Below are positions 25,284 through 34,315 of a stretch of 64,000 nucleotides of DNA, piece after piece. Where the stretch lies: the NCBI GenBank assembly GCA_963923035.1, contig CAWUKT010000024.1, forward strand, positions 1 through 64,000, given 5' to 3'. Origin of the DNA: CAWUKT01 sp963923035 (GTDB lineage: Bacteria > Bacteroidota > Bacteroidia > J057 > JADKCL01). Within the stretch, counting starts at the first letter, position 1, and every line of letters begins with the position of its first letter. The position numbers were made by a program, and so were the translations under genes. The notes beneath the pieces are model-generated. The model saw only the letters and a list, made by a program, of their open reading frames with translations, had not been told where the DNA came from and did not search any database.

Positions 25284-26768
25284 ATGAAGCTCCGACTATT
25301 CTTTTTCCTGACCGCACTTCTTTCCCTCAGCCAATTGGCCGGACAAACTGCTGCCATGAAGGCCCTCCAGACCGAAATGGACGAGATTTCTGCGTCTCGC
25401 TACCTGAAGCCCGCGCGTTGGGCATTCGTGGTACAAGAGGTGGAGAGTGGAAAGGTCTTGGTGGACAAAAACAGCGATGAAACGATGCTGCCGGCTTCCA
25501 CGATGAAGACCGTCACGTCGGCCGCGGCGCTGGACATCCTGGGCGAAGATTTTCGCTTCGAAACCCACCTGGAAGTGGACGGAACCATCTCGGAGGGAGT
25601 TTTGAATGGAAATCTGTTCATCCGGGGTGGAGGTGATCCGACCCTCGGATCGGAGCGCTGGAAAGATACCAAAACGGCGGTCGTTCTGGACCGTACCATC
25701 CGGGCCCTGAAAGCCAAAGGAATCACTAAAATCTCGGGCCATGTCATCGGCGATGCCAGCATTTTTGATTCGGCCATTCTGCCCAATACGTGGGTCTGGA
25801 ACGACATCGGCAACTACTACGGGGCCGGGGCTTGTGGTTTGACGATGGAAGAAAACCTGTACAGAATCTATTTCAAGCCCCATGCTACGGTCGGGAAGCC
25901 AGCGGAGGTGCTTCGCTGCGAACCTGAACTGCCTGGGGTCGAATTCGTCAATGAGATGAAAACGGGGAAGGTCGGCTCAGGTGACCAGGGCTATATCTTT
26001 GGCGGTCCTTATACCAATACCCGCTACCTCCGCGGCTCCATTCCGCAGGGGAAAGATGAGTTTTCCATCAAAGGCTCGCTTCCGGATCCCGCCTTTACCG
26101 CCGCCCACCACCTCCAACGCGCCCTGGTGGAAGCCGGCATCCAAATCGACGGTCAGGCCACTACCATGCGTCGGTTGGCCCTGGTCGATTCGGTTCCTGA
26201 TTCGCCCCGCAACCTGTTGTTCACCCACCAATCTCCCCCACTGAAGGCCATCGTCTACTGGCTGAACAAGAAGAGTGTGAACCTGTTTGCGGAACATTTG
26301 GTGAAAATGATCGGGTACAAAGTCAAAGGGGAGGGCAGTACGGATGCGGGAACGGCCGCGATCCAGGCCTACTGGAAGAAACGGGGGGTGGTGACCGACG
26401 GGATGCACCTGATGGATGGGTCGGGCTTGTCGCGGTACAATGGCATCACGGCCCGGCAATTGGTGTCGATGCTGCGGGACAATACGCAACGGCCCTGGTT
26501 CGACAGTTTTTATGAGAGCCTGCCCATCGCGGGAAACAGCAACGATCCGGGGACACTGCGGCGGATGTGCCGCGGTACAGCAGCGGCCAACAATGTCCGG
26601 GCGAAAAGCGGCTTCATTTCCCGGGTCCGCGCCTATACCGGCTATGTCTCCACCCGGTCCGGCACGCAATTGGCCTTTGCCATGGTTGCCAATAATTATA
26701 CCTGCCGGGCGAGTCAAATGCGGGATATGTTCGATGGGCTGATGGTGAAATTGGCCGAGTTGGACTGA
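25284..26768 (+). CDS. dacB: D-alanyl-D-alanine carboxypeptidase/endopeptidase (PBP4 type)
   Basis: A periplasmic peptidoglycan hydrolase of peptidase family S13 that removes terminal D-Ala and cleaves D,D-cross-links. It is 494 aa with a signal peptide (1-20, ending AGQ). The catalytic motifs of the penicillin-binding fold are all visible: SxxK as S72-T-M-K75, SxN as SVN in KKSVNLFAEHL, and KSG in RAKSGFISRVRAYTG. The long insertion between SxxK and SxN (about 100-300) is the hallmark of PBP4/DacB. It has no close operon partner. Confidence 0.95.
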   Translation: MKLRLFFFLTALLSLSQLAGQTAAMKALQTEMDEISASRYLKPARWAFVVQEVESGKVLVDKNSDETMLPASTMKTVTSAAALDILGEDFRFETHLEVDGTISEGVLNGNLFIRGGGDPTLGSERWKDTKTAVVLDRTIRALKAKGITKISGHVIGDASIFDSAILPNTWVWNDIGNYYGAGACGLTMEENLYRIYFKPHATVGKPAEVLRCEPELPGVEFVNEMKTGKVGSGDQGYIFGGPYTNTRYLRGSIPQGKDEFSIKGSLPDPAFTAAHHLQRALVEAGIQIDGQATTMRRLALVDSVPDSPRNLLFTHQSPPLKAIVYWLNKKSVNLFAEHLVKMIGYKVKGEGSTDAGTAAIQAYWKKRGVVTDGMHLMDGSGLSRYNGITARQLVSMLRDNTQRPWFDSFYESLPIAGNSNDPGTLRRMCRGTAAANNVRAKSGFISRVRAYTGYVSTRSGTQLAFAMVANNYTCRASQMRDMFDGLMVKLAELD

Positions 26769-27043
26769 CGGGGAAAGAAGGAGGGACAATTGAATGATTT
26801 GGGTCAGACTTTGGGGCTGATTAGAGCAAAAAAAGGTTAGAAGGGCTCAAAAATGGGATTTGAGGGTCAAAATGGGCCCCTGAAAAAGGGAAAGGAAATA
26901 GTTGCCTTTAGGATAATTAATAGTTAACTTAAACTCTTGAAGATCAATCAGAGATCCAGCTAAACCAATATCTCTTGGTGTTTTTTATGCGTCCCTCAAG
27001 GACTAAATATTTATTTATCAACTACTAGTTCAATTTATTTCGT

Positions 27044-27445
27044 ATGAAAATTTCTACCTACCTCAAAGGGTTGGCATTCCTGCTGCTTTTGGGTTTGGTG
27101 TGGACCGATGTCTCGGCCCAAGCCCCCGGAACACTGGAAGCCAAACAAGAATTAGAGGCCCAATCCGGAGCCAATTATGACATCTGGAAAGCCTCCCAGT
27201 TCAGCCAGGAGGTGGAGCCCAACAAGCTCCTCAACACCTCAATTTCGAATGGCCAAATGACTTATCTGGTGCGTTTGGGATGGAACCTACTCAATTCTGA
27301 TGCCGCTTCTGCTTACGAAGCCAAGCTCTCCGACCAGCCGGGGGTGATTGCTGTGACCGCAGATCACAACTCCAACACGGTCGAAATCACCATCAAGGAA
27401 GAGGACGAGCACGACGCCCTCAGGTCCTATTTTGACATTGAGTAG
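27044..27445 (+). CDS. Small exported protein with HMA-like C-terminal part, unrecognised
   Basis: A 133-aa protein with a clear signal peptide (hydrophobic 8-22, ending VSAQA). The mature part is acidic. The last 50 residues (LSDQPGVIAVTADHNSNTVEITIKEED) have the rhythm of a ferredoxin-like alpha/beta fold such as HMA, but no CxxC metal site. It ends 38 nt before the large T9SS protein gene and may share its transcript. I cannot name a function. Confidence 0.7.
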   Translation: MKISTYLKGLAFLLLLGLVWTDVSAQAPGTLEAKQELEAQSGANYDIWKASQFSQEVEPNKLLNTSISNGQMTYLVRLGWNLLNSDAASAYEAKLSDQPGVIAVTADHNSNTVEITIKEEDEHDALRSYFDIE

Positions 27446-27482
27446 GCCACGTATTTCTGTTCAACCAACCATCAAAAAATCC

Positions 27483-30461
27483 ATGAAATCATTTAGCATA
27501 AAGAAATTGATCGCCCTGACAGTCTGTCTGTTGGCTGGGGTCGCCTTGTACGGCCAGCAGCCCAACGACGATTGTAGTGCGGCTTTCCCGGTCAGTTCCG
27601 GTCAAACAGTAGCGGGTAGCACCGTTGGCGCTACCCTCGACAGCCTTGGTACCTGCGGTACCTCCATCACCGCCCCCGGCGTATGGTACTTCATCGTCGG
27701 AAACGGCGGTTCCCTCACGGCATCTACCTGTAACCAGGCGGCCTACGACACCAAAATCTCCATCTTCTCCGGCTCCTGCGGCGCCCTGACCTGCGAAGGC
27801 GGCAACGACGATGGCCCCGGATGTAGCGGTTTCACTTCTGAAACCTCTGTATTGACCCAGCCCGGTGTCATTTACTACATCCTCGTCCACGGATTCAGCT
27901 CCAATACCGGAAACTTCGACCTCACCGTTGCCCTGGGTGCTCCGCCTTCTGGCAACGATGTTTGTGGTGGTGCCCTCCCCGTCGCTTGTGGCCAGACCGT
28001 CACCGGTTCCACTGCGCAGGCAACTGCTGACAACGCTCCCTTCTGTGGCACCAGCAACTCTGCTCCTGGTGTATGGTATCAGTTCGTAGGTACGGGCGGC
28101 CCCGTTGTCGCTTCCCTCTGTAACGGTACGACCTATGACTCCAAGCTCACCGTTTACTCCGGTAGCTGTGGCGCCCTGACCTGTATCGACGGCAACGATG
28201 ACGCCTGTGGCACTCAGTCCGAAGTCCAGTTTGCTTCCACCGCCGGTCAGACCTATTACATTCTCGTCCACGGATTTGGCTCTGCTACCGGAAACTTCTC
28301 GCTCGAGTTGACCTGCATCGTTCCGCCGACCAACGACGATCCCTGCTCCGCCCAAGCCCTTGCTTTCGGCAACAATGACTACGCCCACATCGGCCTCACC
28401 GCCGACTCTACGGAAGTCAATCCTGGCGCTGGTTCCGGTGCTTCCTCCTGTAACTCCACCGATGGCTGGTGTTCCTTCGAACTGGATGTCGACAACACCT
28501 CCTGGTGGACCTTTGTCGCTCCGGCGGGCGGATCGGTCAACATCGTCGCTGACGGCTTCGATTCTCAGATCGCCGTTTACTCGGCTTCTGATTGCAACGA
28601 CTACGGAACCTTCGTAGAAGTCGGTGCCAACGACGACAGCGGAGACGACATCATCGCCGGCTCCAATACCCTCTCCGGTGGTTTGACCCTGAACTGCCTG
28701 ACTCCGGGCGAGACCTACTACGTACAGGTTGATGGCTACAATGGTGCCGAAACCAATACGGCTTCCGTAGTCCTCGAAGACAATGGTGGCTCTCTGCCGT
28801 CCGTTGACGCTGGTGATTGCCAGTCCACTTACCTGGGCTACGCTCCGGTCGCCAACGATACCAACTTCCTCTACGCTTCCGCCAGCGGCGTTGGTCCCTT
28901 CACGATTACGTGGAGTGTTGTCAGTGGTGACAGCACCACCCTGTTCGAAGATCAAATCGACGACAGCACACTCGTCCTCGTGGTTCAGCCGAACCAAACT
29001 ACGGTTTACGAAGCAACGGTTACCGATGCCCGTGGCTGTACGGCTACCGACCAGGTCACTGTCGAGCAGGTGAACGTCGCTTGCTTCAATGGCGTCCAAA
29101 TGTGCTACAGCCCGGCCAACGCTGGCCAAACGGTGGTCTTGGATTGGGATACGGATGGTCTGGGCAACGCCCTTCCCGCCGGTACCCCCATCACCAACCA
29201 GTATGCCAACCTTGGTATCAACATCTCGGCTGACAACAACAACGGTCCTGATGACGCTGTCATCTTCAACTCCTCCGCTCCGACCGGTGGTGACTATGAC
29301 CTCGGTACTCCGAACCAGGACTTTGGTGGCCCCGGCCACGGTAATGGTGGCCGCATGGGCATGCCCGGCGCAAACAGCACTGCCCTCGGCAATATCCTGA
29401 TCATCCAGGAGCGCTCTCAGATGTGCGGTGGTGTCTACTGCACGCCGGACGACGACGCTGATGGTGGTGTAGTTACCTTCACCTTCGACGATCCCTACAC
29501 GGTTGAAACCATCGTGATTGTGGATGCTGACGACGGCAACCCCTCCGGTGCAGTTGTTACCATTGACGCCAACACTGGTTCTTATACGCTGAACTTCCCG
29601 AGCCTGGGCGACAACTCTGTCATCACCCTGCCGATCTTCGAAGATGGCGTTCTGAGCATGGACATCTCCTTCCAGGGTTCTGGTGCCATTGGTGCAGTGA
29701 ACCTGAAGAGAGAGCAAGTCACTTTCTGTGCCGCTACGGCTGATGTGGCTGGCCTCCTGAACCAGGGCGATTACAACCTGGGCACCTGCTCCGACGATTG
29801 CATTGCCTCCAACCCGAGCGTAACGCCTCCCCCCTCCTGTGTTGATTTGGTCGTCGGTGTCACCACCGATAACTTCGCCAATGAAACCAGCTGGGAAGTA
29901 GTAGAGCGTGGTTCCGGCCAGGTAATTGCCAGCCGCCAGTTCGGCTTCGCTGACGACGGTTTGACCTTCGCCGACACCATCTGTGTCGATCCGCGGAACT
30001 GCTACGATGTCACCATCTTCGATTCCTTCGGCGACGGCATCTGCTGCGGTACCTTCGGCAATGGCACCTGGAGTGTGACCTACGATGGCAACACGACGGT
30101 GAGCCCGAGCGGCGGCCAGTATGCAGCGGACGAGACCATTTCGGTGGGTAGCTGTAACAACAAGGGTGCGGCTCCGGCCGAGTCGGTCCTGACCGATCCG
30201 ACGCTGAAGGCAGTCGCTTATCCGAACCCGACGACTTCCGATCTGAGCATCAAGTACTCCACGGCTGTGGATGGCGTTTGCCAAATCGGCATCTACAACC
30301 TCCAGGGCACGCAGATTGTCGCTCCGTACAGTGTCGATGCTCCTGCGGGCATCACGGGTACGGCTGAGTTCGATCTGTCCGGTCTCCCGGCAGGTGTATA
30401 CCTCTACCGTGTCATCAATGGCAACCACGTAGAAACTGGAAAAATCCAGGTTGTACGCTAA
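27483..30461 (+). CDS. Large repeat-containing T9SS-secreted surface protein, highly codon-biased
   Basis: A secreted protein of 992 aa. The ATG at 27483 starts a clean signal peptide (MKSFSIKKLIALTVCLLAG...YGQ). Residues about 22-290 contain three related pre-peptidase-like beta modules: NDDCSAAFPV/NDVCGGALPV/NDDPCSAQAL starts, APGVWYFIVGNGG/APGVWYQFVGTGG, and TYYILVHGF. Further beta domains and Cys pairs follow, and the C-terminus (AYPNPTTSDLSI...GVYLYRVINGNHVETGKIQVVR) is a T9SS type A sorting domain. Codon use is strongly biased (CGT, GGT, AAC, GAC, CTG), unlike the neighbours, which points to very high expression. It ends in a strong terminator. Probably a major cell-surface or matrix protein; function unproven. 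Confidence 0.88.
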   Translation: MKSFSIKKLIALTVCLLAGVALYGQQPNDDCSAAFPVSSGQTVAGSTVGATLDSLGTCGTSITAPGVWYFIVGNGGSLTASTCNQAAYDTKISIFSGSCGALTCEGGNDDGPGCSGFTSETSVLTQPGVIYYILVHGFSSNTGNFDLTVALGAPPSGNDVCGGALPVACGQTVTGSTAQATADNAPFCGTSNSAPGVWYQFVGTGGPVVASLCNGTTYDSKLTVYSGSCGALTCIDGNDDACGTQSEVQFASTAGQTYYILVHGFGSATGNFSLELTCIVPPTNDDPCSAQALAFGNNDYAHIGLTADSTEVNPGAGSGASSCNSTDGWCSFELDVDNTSWWTFVAPAGGSVNIVADGFDSQIAVYSASDCNDYGTFVEVGANDDSGDDIIAGSNTLSGGLTLNCLTPGETYYVQVDGYNGAETNTASVVLEDNGGSLPSVDAGDCQSTYLGYAPVANDTNFLYASASGVGPFTITWSVVSGDSTTLFEDQIDDSTLVLVVQPNQTTVYEATVTDARGCTATDQVTVEQVNVACFNGVQMCYSPANAGQTVVLDWDTDGLGNALPAGTPITNQYANLGINISADNNNGPDDAVIFNSSAPTGGDYDLGTPNQDFGGPGHGNGGRMGMPGANSTALGNILIIQERSQMCGGVYCTPDDDADGGVVTFTFDDPYTVETIVIVDADDGNPSGAVVTIDANTGSYTLNFPSLGDNSVITLPIFEDGVLSMDISFQGSGAIGAVNLKREQVTFCAATADVAGLLNQGDYNLGTCSDDCIASNPSVTPPPSCVDLVVGVTTDNFANETSWEVVERGSGQVIASRQFGFADDGLTFADTICVDPRNCYDVTIFDSFGDGICCGTFGNGTWSVTYDGNTTVSPSGGQYAADETISVGSCNNKGAAPAESVLTDPTLKAVAYPNPTTSDLSIKYSTAVDGVCQIGIYNLQGTQIVAPYSVDAPAGITGTAEFDLSGLPAGVYLYRVINGNHVETGKIQVVR

Positions 30462-30494
30462 TTGCCTGACCAAAAAGGAGTAATTCTCCATTCG

Positions 30495-30538
30495 ACTCCG
30501 GTCTCACTTTCAGGTGGGACCGGAGTTTCTTATTTTTA
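30495..30538 (+). terminator. Strong intrinsic terminator after the abundant T9SS protein
   Basis: ACTCCGGTCTCAC (30495-30507) pairs with GTGGGACCGGAGT (30514-30526) with one G-U pair and a six-base loop, then TTTCTTATTTTT. Confidence 0.92.
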
Positions 30539-30608
30539 GGTCTGAAATGGGGCCTCTGACCCCGTTTCTTTGTTCCTCGTTGCTTATTTTGCCCCAAATT
30601 CATCATCC

Positions 30609-31064
30609 ATGCATTACTTCTCTCGTTCACTTGCTTCGCTCCTCCTCCTTTTTGGCCTCGGTTGCTTCACCGGCGCATTTGCCCAGAGCAATGTTCCCGC
30701 TTCCGTCCAAAACCAGTTCCAATCCGATTTCCCCAACTCCCAGGATGTAGAATGGGAAACTTCAGAATCCAATTACGAGGTGGAATTCGAGGTGAATGGA
30801 ACGGAAATGGAAGTCGTTTATGACCAAGCAGGGAAAATGTTGGCGAAGGAAGAAGCCGTCGCTTGGGAAGCCGTTCCGATGGCCGTGAGGAATACCATTG
30901 AAGGGAATTTCCCCGGTGCGCAGGTCTCAGAGCAGGAGAAAGTCACCGAAGGCGGGCGGACCCTGTATGAGTTTGAAGCGGTTCTGAATGGTCGGAAAAT
31001 AGAGATGCAGTTTGATGAGTGGGGAACCATGCTGGAAATGGAAGAAGAGAGCGAAAAAAATTAA
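30609..31064 (+). CDS. Exported PepSY-like protein
   Basis: A 151-aa protein from the ATG at 30609, with a signal peptide (about 1-26, ending GAFAQ). Two tandem repeats follow the beta-lactamase-inhibitor-like PepSY pattern of Bacteroidota: FPNSQDVEWETSESNYEVEFEVNGTEMEVVYDQAGKML, then FPGAQVSEQEKVTEGGRTLYEFEAVLNGRKIEMQFDEWGTML. Such proteins are periplasmic and mostly of unknown role; some are thought to modulate envelope enzymes. It follows the terminator of the preceding gene and stands alone. Confidence 0.85.
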   Translation: MHYFSRSLASLLLLFGLGCFTGAFAQSNVPASVQNQFQSDFPNSQDVEWETSESNYEVEFEVNGTEMEVVYDQAGKMLAKEEAVAWEAVPMAVRNTIEGNFPGAQVSEQEKVTEGGRTLYEFEAVLNGRKIEMQFDEWGTMLEMEEESEKN

Positions 31065-31153
31065 GCCTACTTTTTCACGTCCCCTATCCTACCTTTTCGC
31101 CAAGAAGTCTCCCGAACAATGGGGCTGACTTTCGCTATTTCTTGAATAGGATG

Positions 31154-31161
31154 TATATTTG
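31154..31161 (+). promoter_or_regulatory. -7 element (TATATTTG) of the TlpA-like gene
   Basis: An exact TAnnTTTG match 15 nt before the ATG at 31177. No TTG at the ideal -33 spacing was found. Confidence 0.5.
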
Positions 31162-31176
31162 TTAAAATCTTATTAA

Positions 31177-32646
31177 ATGGATACGAATCTCCAACGGAGA
31201 ACCAAGGCTATACTTTCAGGTACCATGATCGCACCCAGATTTTCATTCCTTCGGCTCGCAGTATTGCTCTGTGGAGTCGGTCTATTCTCATTGGTCACTG
31301 GCTGTAGCGCTGGCAAAGGTGCAGGCACCGGGTCGGCTGACAGCGTCACCATCTCGGGCACCCTCTCCAATTGTATGGGAGACTCGGTGGTCCTGTACGA
31401 AGTCAAAGGTGCGTTTCGGGAGCGGATGGCCGCAGCGGTCCTCCAAAAAGAAGGCGGCAGCGGAACCTTTTCCCTCGAAACCTCCTTGCCTGGAACCGGC
31501 CTCTACGCCATCGGGGAAAATCCCCGAACCGCCACCCTCGTCGTCCTGGGAGACACCGAGGAGTTGACCCTGACTGGCAATTGCCAGAACCAACAGCAAG
31601 GGCTGTCCCTCGCCGGTTCCGGTCTCAACGATGCCTACTCCGAGTTGATCGGGAAGGTCATCGAGCACAATACCACCATGCAGCAATTGCAGCAGAACCT
31701 CCAGATCTTTTCCCAAACTGATCCCAATCAAGTTCCGCGCATCCAACAGGACATGCAGAACGCCAACAATACCTACTTCAGCTACCTGGATTCGGCCGTG
31801 GCCCGGACCGACATTGTTGGCAAGATCGCCCAGATGTACAATTTCCGGCCCTTTATGAGCGATCCCGCCCATAGCCGTTACGGGAGCGAAGTCGAATACT
31901 TCAAAGGCGAATTTTTCAATGGCTTTGATCCGAACGATCCTGAAGTGGCCAAGCTGCCCCAGTTGTTCGAGAAGTCCCAGGCCTATGCCGGCAATGTTGC
32001 CGCCATCTTCCCCCGTGAAGAGGCCAAGACGACCCTGGATGCCGCCCTCGCCAAGGCCACCGATGGCAGCGATGGCTACCAAAGCATTCTCCGTGGCTTC
32101 CTGGCCGGATTGGAAATGCGCAAGAGCGATGTCTACGTCGACTACGCCAACCTGTTCGCCGAGAAGTTCCCGAACGACAAGACCGTGCCGGAAATTCAGG
32201 CCGTCGCCGAGTCAATGAAGCGCCTCATGGTCGGCTCCACCGCCCCGGACATTTCCAACAAGACGCCTGAAGGCGGCACCCTGGCCCTGAGTGAACTCCG
32301 TGGCCAGTACGTCCTGCTCGATTTTTGGGCCAGCTGGTGCCGGCCCTGCCGCATGGAAAACCCGAACGTCGTCAAGGCCTACAACAAATACCACAAATCC
32401 GGATTTGAAATTCTGGGTGTGAGCCTCGACCAGAAGCGGGACAAGTGGTTGCAGGCCATCGAACAGGATGGACTTCCCTGGAAACACATCAGTGATTTGG
32501 GTGGCTGGCAGAGCCAACCCGCCGCTGCGTATGGCATCAGCTCCATTCCCGCTACTTTCCTCCTCGACAAGGACGGAGTGATCATTGGCAAAAACCTGCG
32601 GGGACAAGCACTGGAAGCCAAACTAAGTGAATTATTTGGATACTAG
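31177..32646 (+). CDS. TlpA-like thioredoxin-fold lipoprotein with DUF4369-like N-terminus
   Basis: A 489-aa envelope protein, probably a lipoprotein (hydrophobic segment, then LVTGC, about residue 45). If translation starts at a later ATG (31225, MIAPRFSFLRLAV), the signal peptide is of normal length. The N-terminal 100 mature residues resemble the DUF4369 beta-domain common in Bacteroidota TlpA proteins; a helical middle region follows. The C-terminal thioredoxin fold (about 350-489) carries WASWCRPC with C388 and C391 and the cis-Pro loop SSIPATFLLD. It is a predicted periplasmic thiol-disulfide reductase. It is 20 nt upstream of the response regulator gene and may be co-transcribed with it. 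Confidence 0.9.
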   Translation: MDTNLQRRTKAILSGTMIAPRFSFLRLAVLLCGVGLFSLVTGCSAGKGAGTGSADSVTISGTLSNCMGDSVVLYEVKGAFRERMAAAVLQKEGGSGTFSLETSLPGTGLYAIGENPRTATLVVLGDTEELTLTGNCQNQQQGLSLAGSGLNDAYSELIGKVIEHNTTMQQLQQNLQIFSQTDPNQVPRIQQDMQNANNTYFSYLDSAVARTDIVGKIAQMYNFRPFMSDPAHSRYGSEVEYFKGEFFNGFDPNDPEVAKLPQLFEKSQAYAGNVAAIFPREEAKTTLDAALAKATDGSDGYQSILRGFLAGLEMRKSDVYVDYANLFAEKFPNDKTVPEIQAVAESMKRLMVGSTAPDISNKTPEGGTLALSELRGQYVLLDFWASWCRPCRMENPNVVKAYNKYHKSGFEILGVSLDQKRDKWLQAIEQDGLPWKHISDLGGWQSQPAAAYGISSIPATFLLDKDGVIIGKNLRGQALEAKLSELFGY

Positions 32647-32666
32647 AGTCCACAACGTGTAGCTAT

Positions 32667-33362
32667 ATGTCGGAAGTAAAAGTATTGGTGGTCGATGACG
32701 AGGAGGATATCCTGGAGATTCTTGCGTACAATCTCCGCAAGGAAGGATTTGAACCGTTGACAGCCACCAATGGAGAAGATGCCCTGGAATTGTTTCGGTC
32801 CGAAAAGCCTCAGCCTCAGGTGGTCCTGCTGGACATCATGATGGCGGGTCTGGACGGGGTGGAAACCTGCCGGCGGATTCGCGAACTGCCGGGAGGCAAA
32901 TTGCCGTTCATCATCTTCCTGACAGCACGGGCGGAGGAATACTCGCAAATCGCGGGCTTTGAGGCGGGCGCCGACGACTATATTCCCAAGCCGGTGAAGC
33001 CCAAGGTTCTCATCAAGAAGATTGAGGCCATGTTGTCCCGCCGGGCGCGGGAGGAAGGCAGTTCTTCCAACTCCGAGTTGCAAATCGAAGATTTGCGCAT
33101 CCTCCCCGAGGAATACCTCGTCTACTACGGCGAAGAGGCCATCAGCCTCCGGAAAAAAGAATTCGAGTTGCTCCATTTCCTGGCCTCACAGCCCGGTAAG
33201 GTTTACAGCCGGGAAGTTTTGCTGGAAAAAGTCTGGGGCACCAATGTTCATGTCGTCGACCGAACCATCGACGTCCATGTCCGAAAACTCCGCGAAAAAA
33301 TTGGTAAAGACTGGATCCAAACCGTCCAAGGGGTTGGATACAAGTTCAAAGGCAAAAAATGA
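32667..33362 (+). CDS. OmpR/PhoB-type response regulator
   Basis: A 231-aa cytosolic transcription factor. The receiver domain (1-120) has the acidic pair D10-D11, the phosphoacceptor D56 in LLDIMM, T87 in FLTAR, and K108 in YIPKPVK. The C-terminal winged helix (about 135-231) is OmpR-like (LRKKEFELLHFLAS, DRTIDVHVRKLREKIG, VQGVGYKF). It overlaps the sensor kinase by four bases (ATGA). The layout matches the PhoB-PhoR pair found across Bacteroidota, but a phosphate-sensing role is not shown by the sequence here. Confidence 0.94.
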   Translation: MSEVKVLVVDDEEDILEILAYNLRKEGFEPLTATNGEDALELFRSEKPQPQVVLLDIMMAGLDGVETCRRIRELPGGKLPFIIFLTARAEEYSQIAGFEAGADDYIPKPVKPKVLIKKIEAMLSRRAREEGSSSNSELQIEDLRILPEEYLVYYGEEAISLRKKEFELLHFLASQPGKVYSREVLLEKVWGTNVHVVDRTIDVHVRKLREKIGKDWIQTVQGVGYKFKGKK

Positions 33363-34315
33363 ACGAAAAGTACCCTTCCTCCATCCTGGTTGGGTTATAT
33401 ACCTCATTGCTCATCACCGCCATTTACCTTGGCGTACGGCTCTTTTCGCCTCCGGATACCAGCAATCTCGTCATGGAATTGTTGGCCATTTTCACCCTTT
33501 CCCTCCTCGCCCTCACCCTCATCCTGGAATTTATCCTCTACCGCCGCCTCAAGAGCATCAACACGATCAACAAAAAGGAGATCAAGAAGCTCAAGGCCAT
33601 GGAGACCTTCCGGCGGGAATTTCTGGGCGACGTTTCCCACGAACTCAAGACCCCCATCTTCGCCATTGAGGGCTTCATTGAGACGTTGTTGGATGGAGCG
33701 TTAGAGGATGAAAAGGTAAATCGGAAATTTTTGGAGAAGGCGCGGAAAAATGCCCTCAGACTGTCCAGTCTCGTGCAGGACATCATCACCATCAGCCAGA
33801 TCGAATCGGGCGACATCGGCATGAACATGGAAGAATTTTCCATCATGGAGGCCATTGATGACGTCCTCGATTCCCTCAGTTATAAGTTCACGAAAAAAGG
33901 CCGCGACATCACCTACGAGGTCCATCCCAACGGCCACGAGGACACCATCGTCAAGGCCGATGCCCAGCGGATCGAACAGGTTCTCCGGAACCTGATCGAC
34001 AATGCCGTGAAATACGGCGATGCCAAGGGGACCATCCACATCGAGATTGACAACTGGGAAGATACCCGCGTCGTCGTCAAGGTCCGGGACGACGGTCCCG
34101 GCATCGACAAAAAGCATTTGCCGCGCATCTTCGAGCGGTTTTACCGCATCGACAAGAGCCGCTCCCGGGAAAAGGGCGGGACCGGCCTCGGCCTCGCCAT
34201 TTGCAAGCACTTCATGGAAGCCCACAAGGAGAAAATTTGGGCTGAAAGTGAAGCCGGCATGGGCGCCCAGTTCCTGTTTACCCTGAAAAAAGTCCAGGAA
34301 GCCGAAGAGATTTGA
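33359..34315 (+). CDS. Membrane sensor histidine kinase (PhoR-like)
   Basis: A 318-aa kinase partner of the preceding regulator. Two N-terminal membrane helices (about 8-30 and 38-61) have almost no periplasmic loop, so it probably senses through the membrane or a partner. The H-box is DVSHELKTP with H94. The HATPase domain has the N-box RNLIDNAVKYGD, G1 DDGPGI, the F-box RIFERFYRID and G2 GGTGLGLAI. The short sensor part resembles PhoR. It overlaps the next gene by four bases (TTGA), so downstream genes are translationally coupled to the two-component pair. Confidence 0.93.
   Translation: MNEKYPSSILVGLYTSLLITAIYLGVRLFSPPDTSNLVMELLAIFTLSLLALTLILEFILYRRLKSINTINKKEIKKLKAMETFRREFLGDVSHELKTPIFAIEGFIETLLDGALEDEKVNRKFLEKARKNALRLSSLVQDIITISQIESGDIGMNMEEFSIMEAIDDVLDSLSYKFTKKGRDITYEVHPNGHEDTIVKADAQRIEQVLRNLIDNAVKYGDAKGTIHIEIDNWEDTRVVVKVRDDGPGIDKKHLPRIFERFYRIDKSRSREKGGTGLGLAICKHFMEAHKEKIWAESEAGMGAQFLFTLKKVQEAEEI

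Noticed and set aside
27489..30491. Minus-strand open frame of 1,000 codons opposite the large T9SS protein
   Set aside because: The plus-strand frame has a signal peptide, repeats and a sorting domain. The antisense frame has no recognisable domain and is explained by the strong codon bias of the real gene.
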